Below, in pieces: positions 6,950-15,299 of a stretch of 64,000 nucleotides of DNA. Numbering within the stretch: position 1 is the stretch's first letter; every line of letters starts with the position of its first letter. Location: assembly GCA_946220865.1 (NCBI GenBank), contig CAMJYM010000006.1:38595-102594 (forward strand). The letters are read 5' to 3'. Source of the stretch: an uncultured Clostridia bacterium. GTDB taxonomy: Bacteria; Bacillota; Clostridia; Saccharofermentanales; DTU023. The notes below the pieces were generated by a model. It saw only the letters and a program-made list of their open reading frames with translations, did no database searches and was not told the DNA's origin. The translations under genes were made by a program, and so were the position numbers.

Positions 6950-9247
6950 ATGGCAAACACGCAGACCGCCAAGCCTGAAAGCAGCGAAACCAGGACGACG
7001 CTCGATCTGGAAGCCCTGAAAAAGCATTTCGGCGAGTGGTATCGCGACGATGAGCTGCTCGAAGAAGCAGAGATGAATACCGATTTCTATCCCTATCGCG
7101 AGCTCTTTTCGCCCATCAAAATAGGCCGCCTTGAAATTAAAAACCGTCTGGTCATGGCCCCCATGGGTAACATCAACATGAATGATGAGACGGGCCGCCC
7201 AGGTGAGCGCATGGTCCGCTATTTTGAAGAACGCGCCAAAGGGGGAACGGGCCTCCTGACCTCCGGCCTTGTCCCTGTCTCGCAGGGCATTGACCCCACT
7301 GTGCTCGAAAAAGACCGCCTCGGTTATTTTCCCCGCCTGCACGGCAGCCGCTCTTTTTACTCAGGCTGGCGCGACATTGCCAATGCCTGCCATGCCTATG
7401 GCGCGCGTTTTTTTATCCAGCTCACCGCCGGTCTCGGACGCGTCGGCAATCCGGAGTGTCTGCTCACTTTAAAACGCTTTCCGCGCTCGGCTTCCTTTAA
7501 TAAAAACTATTATCTTCCTGCCGTTCCCTGCCTCAGACTCAGTGATCGCAGCCTCAAAAAGATCATTCGCCGGACCGGCGACGCCGCGGCAGATGCTAAA
7601 GTGGCAGGTATCGATGGAGTTTACCTCCATGCGCATGAGGGTTACCTCATGGAGCAGCTCGCCAACCGGGCCTTTAATCGCCGAAAACTCGGCCGTTACG
7701 CGAATTGGCAGGCTTTCGGGATCGATATGGTCAAGGAGATTCGCCGGCGCTGCGGCGATCGTTATCCCATCATGTTCCGCCTTGACCTTTCGCTCATGCT
7801 GAATGTGACTTACGGGGAAGAACTGAAGAAAATTCCCGAACTGAAAAAATACAGTAACGAGCGCAGCGTCGAAGAGTCGCTGCAATACATGGAAGCTCTG
7901 ATTCGTGCCGGCGTTGACTGCTTTGATGTGGATCTCGGCTGCTACGACAACTGGTGGCTACCCCATCCCCCGACCTTTATGCCCCCGGCCTGCTATCGCG
8001 ATGTGGCGGCCTGCGCCAAAGCCTATCTTGAAGAAAAGAAAATTCTCTCCAATCAGGGCGTGCCCGTGCCCATCGTCGCGGTGGGCAAGCTGGGCTATCC
8101 CGATCTGGCCGAAAAGCTCCTGCGCGAGGGTAAGGCCGATATGATCATGCTGGGTCGTCCGCTGCTGGCAGATCCGTATTGGCCGCAGAAGGCCTACGCC
8201 GGACGTGTGGCGGATATTCGCCCCTGTATCGGCTGCCAGGATGCCTGTATCAATGAGTTTGTCGAGGGGGGCCACCCCTATTGCACTGTCAATCCACGCT
8301 GTTCCTTTGAAATGCAATTTCCGCTGGAAGCTCCACCAGCGCCCCGGTGCAAACGGGTAGCGGTCATCGGAGCCGGTCCTGCAGGCATTGAATGCGCTCT
8401 GGCCTGTCATGCCCGTGGTCACGAGGTTGTTCTCTTCGACGACAAAGCTGCGGCAGGGGGGACGCTGGACGTGGCGGCACTCGCCAAGATCAAGATGGAC
8501 TTGCACCATTATGTTGACTGGCTGCAGCATCAGGTCGACAAAGCCAGCCAGGAGCCGGGCTTCCGCTATCTGCCCAAGACCATCGCCAGCCTTAACATGC
8601 TTCTGGATGAACGCTTTGATGTCATTGTCTGCGCGACCGGAGCCAAAGCCGTCGGACTGCCGGTCGACGGAGCAGAGCATGCCTTGCTGGGTGCAGAGGT
8701 TACAGAGCATCTCGAAAGCGTCGAGGGTAAAAAGAAAATCATCATCGTGGGCGCCGGTGCTGTGGGCATGGAGCTTGCATTTAAACTCTCCGACGATCCC
8801 GAGCGTGAAATTCTCATTGTAGAAGCGACGGACAAGGTTCTGGATGGTGTCTGCACAGCCAACCGCGGCTATCTCATCTATTATCTCAAGGAGCGTGGCG
8901 CTAAAATCTGGCTGCACTCGCAGCTCGTCTCCATCAGCGATAAAGGCGCCACCATCCGCCACAACGTTAGTCCCAGCGTGCCCAATCCCTTTGTTACCTG
9001 GACCCCGCTGCTCCCGGAAAACGTTGTCAATCCTCTGGCCAAACCTGTGAAAGAAGACTTCCGCGAAGAATTTGTCGAAGCTGACGCGGTCATTCTCGCT
9101 GTCGGCATGAAAAGTGACGACAAGCTCTATCGTGAGCTGGTACAGAATTATGCAGCCCCGGAAATCTACAATATCGGCGACAGCTTCCAGGCGGCCACCA
9201 TCAAGCCAGCTGTGCGCGCAGGCTACCGCCTGGGCATGAAAATCTGA
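6950..9247 (+). CDS. Old-yellow-enzyme/2-enoate-reductase type FMN-FeS-FAD oxidoreductase
   Basis: This 765-residue multidomain flavoprotein follows the plan of 2-enoate reductase, BaiCD/BaiH and trimethylamine dehydrogenase. An N-terminal FMN TIM barrel (about residues 35-400) has LFSPIKIGRLEIKNRLVMAPM, the HAHEGYL active-site strand and MLGRPLLADP. It is followed by a 4Fe-4S cluster (CIGCQDAC ... YC) and a C-terminal FAD/NAD(P) two-dinucleotide-fold unit (VAVIGAGPAGIECALACHARGHEVVLFDD; second motif IIIVGAGAVGMELAF). Electrons would pass from NAD(P)H through FAD and FeS to FMN and then to an unsaturated substrate, which cannot be deduced. The start is uncertain: ATG 6950 is preceded by AGGTG, GTG 6941 by GAGGAAA, and ATG 6920 by nothing. 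A Gfo/Idh dehydrogenase follows after 44 bp. Confidence 0.88.
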   Translation: MANTQTAKPESSETRTTLDLEALKKHFGEWYRDDELLEEAEMNTDFYPYRELFSPIKIGRLEIKNRLVMAPMGNINMNDETGRPGERMVRYFEERAKGGTGLLTSGLVPVSQGIDPTVLEKDRLGYFPRLHGSRSFYSGWRDIANACHAYGARFFIQLTAGLGRVGNPECLLTLKRFPRSASFNKNYYLPAVPCLRLSDRSLKKIIRRTGDAAADAKVAGIDGVYLHAHEGYLMEQLANRAFNRRKLGRYANWQAFGIDMVKEIRRRCGDRYPIMFRLDLSLMLNVTYGEELKKIPELKKYSNERSVEESLQYMEALIRAGVDCFDVDLGCYDNWWLPHPPTFMPPACYRDVAACAKAYLEEKKILSNQGVPVPIVAVGKLGYPDLAEKLLREGKADMIMLGRPLLADPYWPQKAYAGRVADIRPCIGCQDACINEFVEGGHPYCTVNPRCSFEMQFPLEAPPAPRCKRVAVIGAGPAGIECALACHARGHEVVLFDDKAAAGGTLDVAALAKIKMDLHHYVDWLQHQVDKASQEPGFRYLPKTIASLNMLLDERFDVIVCATGAKAVGLPVDGAEHALLGAEVTEHLESVEGKKKIIIVGAGAVGMELAFKLSDDPEREILIVEATDKVLDGVCTANRGYLIYYLKERGAKIWLHSQLVSISDKGATIRHNVSPSVPNPFVTWTPLLPENVVNPLAKPVKEDFREEFVEADAVILAVGMKSDDKLYRELVQNYAAPEIYNIGDSFQAATIKPAVRAGYRLGMKI

Positions 9248-9291
9248 ACAGGCCCCGCACACGCCCTTAGACGAGTGAGGAAAGGGATCCT

Positions 9292-10461
9292 ATGAAAGCA
9301 TCAGAAGCCCCTCTGAAATTTGCCCTGGTCGGTCTGGGACGTGCTGCCCGGCACCATCTCATGGCGCTGCGTGTGCAGCAGAAAAAGGGGCGGGCCGAAC
9401 TCATCGCTGTGGCAGACGCAAATCAAGCTGCAGCCGACAGGGCTCTGCACACGCACGCTAAGGCTTATTTCAAGGATGTCCCCAGATATGCTTCGCTCGG
9501 TGAAATCTTAGAACACTGTCAGCCCGATGTTGTGGCCATCACCACGCCCTCCGGCTCGCATAAGGCCCTGGCCATGGAGGCATTGGCAGCAGGCTGTCAT
9601 CTGCTCGTGGAAAAGCCCATCGCCATGAGCAGCGAAGATGCCCGTGAAATCTGCGAAGCTGCTGAAAAAGCCGGGAAGAGGGTCGCGCTCGGCCATGTCT
9701 ACCGCTACTTTCCCCTGGTGGATCAAGTGCAGCACGATCTCAGGAACGGTCGTTTCGGACGTATCTACTACGGTACCGTGCAAGTGCGCTGGGGCCATGA
9801 CCAGGCTTACTATGATTCTGCTCCCTGGCGCGGCACCCGTGCCGCCGATGGTGGGGTCGTGATGAATCAGTCCGTCCATGCCCTCGACCTCATGCGTTGG
9901 TTGCTCTGTGTGGAAGATAACGATTCTTCGGAGACATCTGAAGCATATAGGACCCCTGAGACTCTTGTGCCTTCAGGGGTCTCTGAGGTTTCTGATCTTT
10001 CTAAAGGACCCGAGACTTCGGTTAAGGCCTTCTGTGACCGACAGAGCCACCGGATGGAGTCCGAAGACCTGGGCCTTGCCCTCTTTCGCTTCGGCAATGG
10101 TTCCTACCTCAGCTACGAGGGAACAACCAGCTCCGAACCCGCCGCCCAGGAGGCAAGCTTTTACATCTGTGCAGAGAAAGGTGAAATTCGCGCGCGGCTC
10201 TACCGCAAAAAGATTTCCTGCGAAATGATCGAAAACGGCGGAAAGCGCATAACGAGGCAGTACATCCGCAGATGGCTTGGCCGTGAGCTGAAAAAGGAAG
10301 GCCTTGCGGCCCTCACGCAGATCGGCAATCCTCACTACTTCATTTACAGCGATCTCATTGAAGCCATTCGTGAGAAACACGATCCCCGTGCCTCCGCCCG
10401 CGATGGCCTCGCCTCTGTCGCCATGGTCGAAGCCATCTACAAGGACAGCGGAATCCTTTAA
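9292..10461 (+). CDS. Gfo/Idh/MocA family oxidoreductase
   Basis: This 389-residue NAD(P)-dependent dehydrogenase or aldose/inositol-type oxidoreductase has an N-terminal Rossmann motif (FALVGLGRAARHHLMAL). The family signature VEKPIAMS lies near residue 105, with the EKP lysine that contacts cofactor and substrate. GHVYRYFPL and GGVVMNQSVHALDLMRWLL, with the catalytic His, follow. A Ser/Thr/Glu-rich insertion of about 30 residues after ALDLMRWLLC (about 206-240) is encoded by DNA containing a perfect inverted repeat. The ribosome binding site is GGAAAGGGATCCT. It probably forms a unit with the flavoprotein upstream. The substrate is unknown. Confidence 0.85.
   Translation: MKASEAPLKFALVGLGRAARHHLMALRVQQKKGRAELIAVADANQAAADRALHTHAKAYFKDVPRYASLGEILEHCQPDVVAITTPSGSHKALAMEALAAGCHLLVEKPIAMSSEDAREICEAAEKAGKRVALGHVYRYFPLVDQVQHDLRNGRFGRIYYGTVQVRWGHDQAYYDSAPWRGTRAADGGVVMNQSVHALDLMRWLLCVEDNDSSETSEAYRTPETLVPSGVSEVSDLSKGPETSVKAFCDRQSHRMESEDLGLALFRFGNGSYLSYEGTTSSEPAAQEASFYICAEKGEIRARLYRKKISCEMIENGGKRITRQYIRRWLGRELKKEGLAALTQIGNPHYFIYSDLIEAIREKHDPRASARDGLASVAMVEAIYKDSGIL
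9951..9981. repeat. Inverted repeat inside the Gfo/Idh gene
   Basis: GACCCCTGA (9951-9959) and TCAGGGGTC (9973-9981) are perfect complements with a 13-bp loop. They lie within the in-frame segment that encodes the family-atypical insertion. Confidence 0.75.
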
Positions 10462-10650
10462 GGCTTGCGGCTGGCCTTCTCGGGGCTGTCGCGCCCACAT
10501 GGACGAGCGCATTGATCCCGATGCCGGCCTGAGCTTCCACAAAAAAAATCGGCGATACAGTTACAGCGGGAGACAGCATTTGCAGCCTTCTGGCCTCAGA
10601 TGAGAGCCTCTTTCCTGCAGCTGTTTGCATTGATTTTCCGTGCCGTATGA

Positions 10651-10672
10651 TTTACCCTATAAGTAGGGTAAA
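10651..10672. promoter_or_regulatory. Palindromic operator of the AbrB/PIN module
   Basis: A perfect inverted repeat of nine-base arms (TTTACCCTA, spacer TAAG, TAGGGTAAA) ends 27 bp before the antitoxin start and includes a TATAAG -10-like hexamer. This is the position expected for autoregulation by the antitoxin. Confidence 0.75.
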
Positions 10673-10699
10673 CCATACTTATTTCATGTGAGGTGCGAT

Positions 10700-10957
10700 A
10701 TGGATATTTATGTTGATAGTGCCAAGGTCATGGCGAAGGGTCAGATTACCTTACCAAAGGCTGTGCGCGAAGACCTGGCTCTGCAGACAGGAGATCGTGT
10801 CATGCTGATTCGAGAAAATAATAAGGTCATTCTTCTAAATGCCGCCGATTATGCGATGCAATATCTGCAGAGCCAGCTGGCTGACGTAAGTCCCATGAAC
10901 GATGAGGAAGTCGTGAGCGAGGTTAAAAAAGTTCGCAGGGAGCTTGCGGGTAAATGA
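10700..10957 (+). CDS. AbrB/SpoVT-family antitoxin
   Basis: This 85-residue protein has an N-terminal swapped-hairpin AbrB DNA-binding domain (AKVMAKGQITLPKAVREDLALQTGDRVMLIRENNKVILLN) and a C-terminal helical tail that would wrap the toxin. The start at 10700 is preceded by GAGGTG; the upstream ATG at 10688 would place the ribosome binding site inside the gene. Its stop overlaps the PIN gene start as ATGA, typical for toxin-antitoxin coupling. A perfect palindrome upstream is the likely operator. Confidence 0.88.
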   Translation: MDIYVDSAKVMAKGQITLPKAVREDLALQTGDRVMLIRENNKVILLNAADYAMQYLQSQLADVSPMNDEEVVSEVKKVRRELAGK

Positions 10958-11355
10958 GGGTTTTCATTGATACGAACATCCTTATTTCAGCTGCCTTCAG
11001 TTCAACCTCTCCGGTAGCGCATGCGTTCAGAAAAGCCATAAGAATGCCCTACAGGGCTATCGTCTGTGAACAAACGCTAACTGAAATGAGCCGCGTGTTT
11101 CAGAAAAAATATCCTGAAAAATGGGAGCTATTGCAGTCATTTGCGCAAATTCTGATATCATCCCTGGAAATTGTAGAAATACCGCGAGTAGCGGTTGAAG
11201 AAGAAAAATTGATTCGTGATGAAACGGATCGCCCTTTATTAAGAGCGGCCATCGCCTCAGCTTGTGATTACTTTCTCACTGGAGATAAGGACTTCCTTGA
11301 ATCAGAAATTACATACCCAAGGATCATATCTGTGCGAGATTTTCTCACCCTTTGA
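10954..11355 (+). CDS. PIN-domain ribonuclease toxin (PIN_3-type)
   Basis: This 133-residue PIN-domain protein is a putative VapC-like, Mg-dependent RNase paired with the AbrB antitoxin. Acidic residues of the active site are visible: the first Asp in FIDTN (about residue 5), Glu in TLTEMSR (about 44), Asp in RDETDRPLLRAA (about 88-92) and Asp in LTGDKDF (about 107-110). It overlaps the antitoxin by four bases and ends at the YgjP-like gene. Its target RNA is unknown. Confidence 0.87.
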   Translation: MRVFIDTNILISAAFSSTSPVAHAFRKAIRMPYRAIVCEQTLTEMSRVFQKKYPEKWELLQSFAQILISSLEIVEIPRVAVEEEKLIRDETDRPLLRAAIASACDYFLTGDKDFLESEITYPRIISVRDFLTL

Positions 11356-11417
11356 TATCCTCAAACGTTAGCTCATTTCCCAGAAAGATCCGAACACCCG
11401 AAAACCCGCATCGAAAC

Positions 11418-12398
11418 ATGGCCCAGACAAAAAGAAAAACAGCCGCAGAGCTCATCCAGATCGCCGGACATCCGGTCCTGGTAAACCGCAAGGCCATCAA
11501 GAACCTCATTTTGCGAGTCAGGCCGGACGGAAGCCTGAGTCTGTCCCTGCCCCGGAGCTGCAGTCTGGAGGCGGCAGAGCGCTTTATTCGCAGGAAGGAA
11601 GCCTGGATCACAAAAACGACTGCCAGACAGCGCGAAGCATCCCGCCGCAAAGCCGCTGCTGAGCCACAGATCTACCGGGAGGGAGATCAGCTCTTTGTCC
11701 TGGGTAAGCCCAGTATTCTGCACTGGCAAGTCAAGGGATATGAAAGCCTGTGCGAGGAGGAGAGATGTGGCTTGTACGTTCCCTCGCATGCTGAAATTTT
11801 TAATGAAAAGTTAAAATTTGAAAGTTGCTGTGGCGAAAGCAGCAATAACAAACAACAATATTCCTCTCCTAACGAACCATCTCCAGACCTTCCCTCAGCC
11901 AGTTTTCCGAACCTTCTTGAAGACGCCGCAAAGCAAGAGAATACGAAGCCTCAATCGTTGCCATACGAGCTATTCCTTACTCTTCCCTCAGCTTGCTCTC
12001 CAAGCCTACCCGAAGATGCTGCAAAGCGAGAAAAAAGGGTCTGGGGCTTTTACAAAGAAGTTCTTGAACAGCAAATCACAAAGCTTTTACCCGTTTGGAA
12101 AAGACGTCTTAACATCGAGAGGGAAACACCCCTCCATTTTCAGAAAATGAAGAGCCGCTGGGGCTCCTGTCAGACAAAAAGCGGTCGCCTCTGCTTCAAC
12201 ACACGACTTGCTGAATACCCGAAAGAGCTTATCGAGTACGTCCTCGTCCACGAGCTGACCCACTTCGATGAGCCCTCGCACAACAAAGTCTTTTATACCC
12301 TCATGGAGCAGCGCCTGTCCGGCTGGAAAAAGTACCGCAAAGCCCTGCGAGTGTCGGCTGAGGAACTTTATCGCTGGACTTCTGCAAAAGAATCATAA
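11418..12398 (+). CDS. YgjP-like (DUF45) zinc metallopeptidase
   Basis: This 326-residue protein belongs to the SprT/YgjP-like metallopeptidases. The C-terminal half carries MKSRWGSCQTKSGRLCFNTRLAEYP and the zinc motif VHELTHFDEPSHNKVFY (HExxH with a third His seven residues later). The N-terminal half has the expected LILRVRPDGSLSLSLPRS strand pair. The two halves are separated by about 65 low-complexity residues containing an imperfect internal repeat (LPSASFPNLLEDAAK and LPSACSPSLPEDAAK), absent from typical members of about 230-250 residues. The start is uncertain: ATG 11418 is taken, while a TTG at 11352 overlapping the PIN stop would add 22 residues. Confidence 0.8.
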   Translation: MAQTKRKTAAELIQIAGHPVLVNRKAIKNLILRVRPDGSLSLSLPRSCSLEAAERFIRRKEAWITKTTARQREASRRKAAAEPQIYREGDQLFVLGKPSILHWQVKGYESLCEEERCGLYVPSHAEIFNEKLKFESCCGESSNNKQQYSSPNEPSPDLPSASFPNLLEDAAKQENTKPQSLPYELFLTLPSACSPSLPEDAAKREKRVWGFYKEVLEQQITKLLPVWKRRLNIERETPLHFQKMKSRWGSCQTKSGRLCFNTRLAEYPKELIEYVLVHELTHFDEPSHNKVFYTLMEQRLSGWKKYRKALRVSAEELYRWTSAKES

Positions 12399-12590
12399 GC
12401 GCAGGGCGGATGACTGCAAAGCTGGACATATTCCCGGGGCCATTCCTGCCGATCTGTATGTTTTTTACTAAGTTTTTTAATAAATTTTTTCAGTATATAC
12501 GGCTCGCTCAGATTCTGTTATTCTTTTTCCAAGTTTAAGCTTAATAGCGTTTACATCAATTACATCACAACGTTAAAAGGAGGAAGCTTT

Positions 12591-13646
12591 ATGAAAGGTT
12601 ATGCCATGCTGAGCATCGGAAAAACCGGCTGGATTGAAAAGGATAGACCGGCCTGCGGTCCTGACGATGCGATTATCCGCCCCCTGGCCATGTCGCCCTG
12701 CACCTCGGATGTTCATACCGTGTGGGCTGGAGCTCTGGGTGAACGCCACAACATGATTCTGGGGCACGAAGCCTGCGGGGTCGTGGATGAAGTTGGCTCC
12801 AATGTCAAAGACTTCAAGCCCGGCGAACGCATTATGGTCGCGGCCATTACTCCGGACTGGCAGTCCATCGCGGCTCAGGAGGGCTATCCTATGCACTCCG
12901 GCGGCATGCTGGCGGGCTGGAAATTCTCCAATTTCAAAGATGGCGTTTTTGGCGAGTACTTTCATGTCAATGATGCCGATGGCAACCTTGCGCACCTGCC
13001 GGACAGCCTTTCGCCTGAAGAAGCCTGCATGCTTTCGGACATGGTCCCCACGGGTTTCCATGGCGTTGAATTAGCCGATGTAAAATTTGGCGATACCGTT
13101 CTCGTCATCGGCATTGGACCGGTCGGCCTGATGGCTGTGGCCGGTGCGAACCTTCGTGGTGCAGCCCGCATTATCGCCGTCGGCACACGTCCTAAGTGCA
13201 TTGAAGTCGCCAAGGCTTACGGCGCCAGAGAATTTGTCAATTACAAGGACGGCGACATTGCTGAGCAGGTCATGGATATGACGCAGGGCAAGGGAGTTGA
13301 CAAGGTCATCATTGCCGGCGGCAATAATGATACCTTTGAAACGGCCGTCAAAGTCGTAAAGCCCGGCGGCACCATCGGTAACGTAAACTATCTGGGAGAA
13401 GGAACCTATATTCGCATTCCGCGCATCGAATGGGGTGTCGGCATGGGTCACAAAAAAATTGTAGGCGGCCTTATGCCGGGCGGCAGAGCGCGTCTGGAAA
13501 AATTAGGCGCTCTGGTGACCGCCGGCAGGGTCGATGTCTCCCTCCTGCTGACACACAAATTTCATGGCTTCGAGCATATCGAAGAAGCCCTCATGCTCAT
13601 GAAGGACAAGCCCAGAGACTTAATCAAGCCGGTTGTTGTCCTCTGA
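12591..13646 (+). CDS. NADP-dependent secondary alcohol dehydrogenase (zinc type)
   Basis: This 351-residue medium-chain dehydrogenase closely resembles the Thermoanaerobacter brockii/Clostridium beijerinckii isopropanol dehydrogenases. The catalytic zinc ligands fall at the same positions: Cys37, His59 and Asp150 (SPCTSD, ILGHEACG, LSDMVPTGFHG). The cofactor loop IAVGTRP with a downstream NYKDG Tyr matches the NADP-binding Gly-Ser/Thr-Arg...Tyr set. A strong ribosome binding site (AAAGGAGG) precedes the ATG. A weak catabolite-response-like sequence (12542-12555, two mismatches) lies upstream. The gene is flanked by unrelated genes and is probably monocistronic. Expected reaction: interconversion of secondary alcohols and ketones with NADP(H). 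Confidence 0.92.
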   Translation: MKGYAMLSIGKTGWIEKDRPACGPDDAIIRPLAMSPCTSDVHTVWAGALGERHNMILGHEACGVVDEVGSNVKDFKPGERIMVAAITPDWQSIAAQEGYPMHSGGMLAGWKFSNFKDGVFGEYFHVNDADGNLAHLPDSLSPEEACMLSDMVPTGFHGVELADVKFGDTVLVIGIGPVGLMAVAGANLRGAARIIAVGTRPKCIEVAKAYGAREFVNYKDGDIAEQVMDMTQGKGVDKVIIAGGNNDTFETAVKVVKPGGTIGNVNYLGEGTYIRIPRIEWGVGMGHKKIVGGLMPGGRARLEKLGALVTAGRVDVSLLLTHKFHGFEHIEEALMLMKDKPRDLIKPVVVL

Positions 13647-13773
13647 GTCAAGCTTTCTCTTCCGTTCCGCAGAAGTTATGGCAGGCGTTCGCTTAGTCTT
13701 ACCTGGACTTTAGGCGTAGAACAACGGCATGACAGCATATCGGGCGGGGAAGGACAAGGGATGAAGAACATGA

Positions 13774-13811
13774 AAGAAAGTGCGTGGGATTTTGCTCCTG
13801 CGCACTTTCTT
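13774..13811. repeat. Stem-loop upstream of the CobW-type gene (1)
   Basis: AAGAAAGTGCG (13774-13784) pairs perfectly with CGCACTTTCTT (13801-13811) across a 16-base loop. No T-run follows, so it is not an obvious terminator for the dehydrogenase gene. Confidence 0.6.
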
Positions 13812-13828
13812 AAACTCAGGGGTCACGT

Positions 13829-13847
13829 CGTTTGCGCTAAGCAAACG
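13829..13847. repeat. Stem-loop upstream of the CobW-type gene (2)
   Basis: CGTTTGC (13829-13835) pairs with GCAAACG (13841-13847), loop GCTAA, ending 20 bases before the TTG start of the GTPase. It may be a leader RNA structure or an operator. Confidence 0.55.
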
Positions 13848-13867
13848 CAGCGCCGAGGGAAAACAGA

Positions 13868-15019
13868 TTGAAAATTCTCATTGTTTCAGGATTTTTAGGA
13901 GCTGGCAAAACCAGCTTTATCCAAGCCATGGCCAAAGCGACCGGCCGGGAATTTGTCATTGTTGAAAATGACTTTGCCGAGGAAAATATAGACAGCAAGA
14001 TACTCTCTCAGGATCAGGCCATAGCCGACATGAAAATCGTCGAGTTATCTGAGGGCTGTATCTGCTGTTCCTTAAATCTCGATTTTTCCTTTTCGGTCAT
14101 GACCATCGCCAATACCCTTAAACCGGATATTTTGCTTGTGGAACCCTCCGGCGTTGCCCAGCCCACGAACATCATCCAAGGTCTCGGAAAAATTCAGTAT
14201 GAGCAAATATCGCTGCTGGCGCCCATCACCGTCGTGGACTATCAGAATTATCTGCTGCAGCGAAGGGATTACCCCAATTACTTCAACGATCAGCTGATTG
14301 CTGCCGGAACGATTGTCCTGAGCAAATCAGAGCAGCTTGACGCGGCTGATTTCGCGCGTGTTGCTGACGAACTTCAACTGCCGGAAGACGCCGCCTTTCC
14401 TCTTAGCCATTATAGTCAATGGTCGAAAGAGGACTGGCTGGCGCTTCTGGCAAAAGAGCTGAGCGCAGACGATAATAAAAAAATCGGACAGCGGTTTATC
14501 CAGAAAAAAATTAAGCGCGAAGCCGACCGAAATCTCAGCAGCCTGACCCTGAGCCAGCTTGATTTTATCAATCCCGACCAGGTTTATGCTTTCCTTGAAG
14601 ACTTACTCCTGGGGGAATATGGCCAGATCGTCCGGGCCAAAGGCTTTATTCCGCTGAAAGACGAAACCCTCTATGCCGACCTCGTGGAAAAGCAAATCAC
14701 CCTGAGCGGGCTTAGCCCGGAGGAAGCGAAACTCCTGGCAGAAGAGCAGGAGGGGAAGGAACAAGCTGATGAGTTTACCCCCGAAAGCTGCCTGACAGAA
14801 TCCGAAAAGGGAACTACAAATCTCGATTCTGCGAGCCGCGCAGGTGCCACCTATAAGGATCCGGCAGGTCTGGTTTCTGCAACTCGACCATTAGAAATTG
14901 AAAAGACGCCGACTGAACTCATCCCGGACATTCCCCCGACTGCTCACTCACTGAACAAATTTGTCATCATCGGCAAAAATCTGCAAACAGCCACCCTCCG
15001 CGCCCTGTCGCGAAAATAA
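13868..15019 (+). CDS. CobW/COG0523-family G3E GTPase (metal chaperone-like)
   Basis: This 383-residue G3E GTPase has a Walker A at residues 8-15 (GFLGAGKT), the metal-binding CxCC motif at 64-67 (GCICC), the Walker B/switch II region ILLVEPSGVAQPTN, and SKSE in the NKxD position. COG0523 proteins deliver or sense Zn, Co or Fe; which metal is not shown here. The usual C-terminal CobW_C domain is present (YGQIVRAKGFI). It is followed by an unusual Glu/Thr/Ser-rich segment of about 65 residues before the last strands (LNKFVIIGKNLQ). The start is TTG, supported by GAGGG eight bases upstream. Two stem-loops lie in the 5' leader. Confidence 0.83.
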   Translation: MKILIVSGFLGAGKTSFIQAMAKATGREFVIVENDFAEENIDSKILSQDQAIADMKIVELSEGCICCSLNLDFSFSVMTIANTLKPDILLVEPSGVAQPTNIIQGLGKIQYEQISLLAPITVVDYQNYLLQRRDYPNYFNDQLIAAGTIVLSKSEQLDAADFARVADELQLPEDAAFPLSHYSQWSKEDWLALLAKELSADDNKKIGQRFIQKKIKREADRNLSSLTLSQLDFINPDQVYAFLEDLLLGEYGQIVRAKGFIPLKDETLYADLVEKQITLSGLSPEEAKLLAEEQEGKEQADEFTPESCLTESEKGTTNLDSASRAGATYKDPAGLVSATRPLEIEKTPTELIPDIPPTAHSLNKFVIIGKNLQTATLRALSRK

Positions 15020-15070
15020 AGCTCTGCTTGCACTCATTTTCATCCGTTGCATAGGAGCCGTGCCGGCAAC

Positions 15071-15106
15071 AAAAAAGGACGCCGCATGAACTTCATGCTG
15101 ACGTCC
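15071..15106 (-). terminator. Terminator downstream of tRNA-Phe
   Basis: On the minus strand, GGACG...CGTCC (15077-15106) with inner CATGAA/TTCATG pairing is followed by six T (15071-15076), just after the tRNA-Phe CCA end. Confidence 0.8.
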
Positions 15107-15111
15107 TGTTT

Positions 15112-15187
15112 TGGTGCCCAGAGTCGGAATCGAACCAACGACACGGGGATTTTCAGTCCCCTGCTCTACCGACTGAGCTATCTGGGC
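15112..15187 (-). tRNA. tRNA-Phe (GAA)
   Basis: The 76-nt minus-strand cloverleaf has the acceptor stem GCCCAGA/TCTGGGC, anticodon GAA within GGGGACTGAAAATCCCC, TTCGATT in the T loop and an encoded CCA. Confidence 0.97.
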
Positions 15188-15196
15188 TTAAAACGA

Positions 15197-15218
15197 GACC
15201 GGCTCGCATGAGCCGGTC
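15197..15218 (-). terminator. Stem-loop between tRNA-Asp and tRNA-Phe
   Basis: GACCGGCTC (15197-15205) and GAGCCGGTC (15210-15218) form a perfect nine-base stem. On the minus strand it is followed by TCGTTTT, so it may terminate or process the tRNA-Asp transcript before tRNA-Phe. Confidence 0.55.
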
Positions 15219-15221
15219 CGT

Positions 15222-15299
15222 TGGCGACGCAGAAGGGGCTCGAACCCTCGACCTCCAGCGTGACAGGCTGGCATTCTAAACCAACTGAACTACTGCGCC
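15222..15299 (-). tRNA. tRNA-Asp (GTC)
   Basis: The 78-nt minus-strand cloverleaf has acceptor stem GGCGCAG/CTGCGTC, anticodon GTC in CCAGCCTGTCACGCTGG, T loop TTCGAGC, discriminator G and an encoded CCA. Confidence 0.96.

Noticed and set aside
7958..9262. 434-codon minus-strand frame opposite the flavoprotein gene
   Set aside because: Antisense shadow; the plus-strand protein has clear FMN, FeS and FAD motifs.
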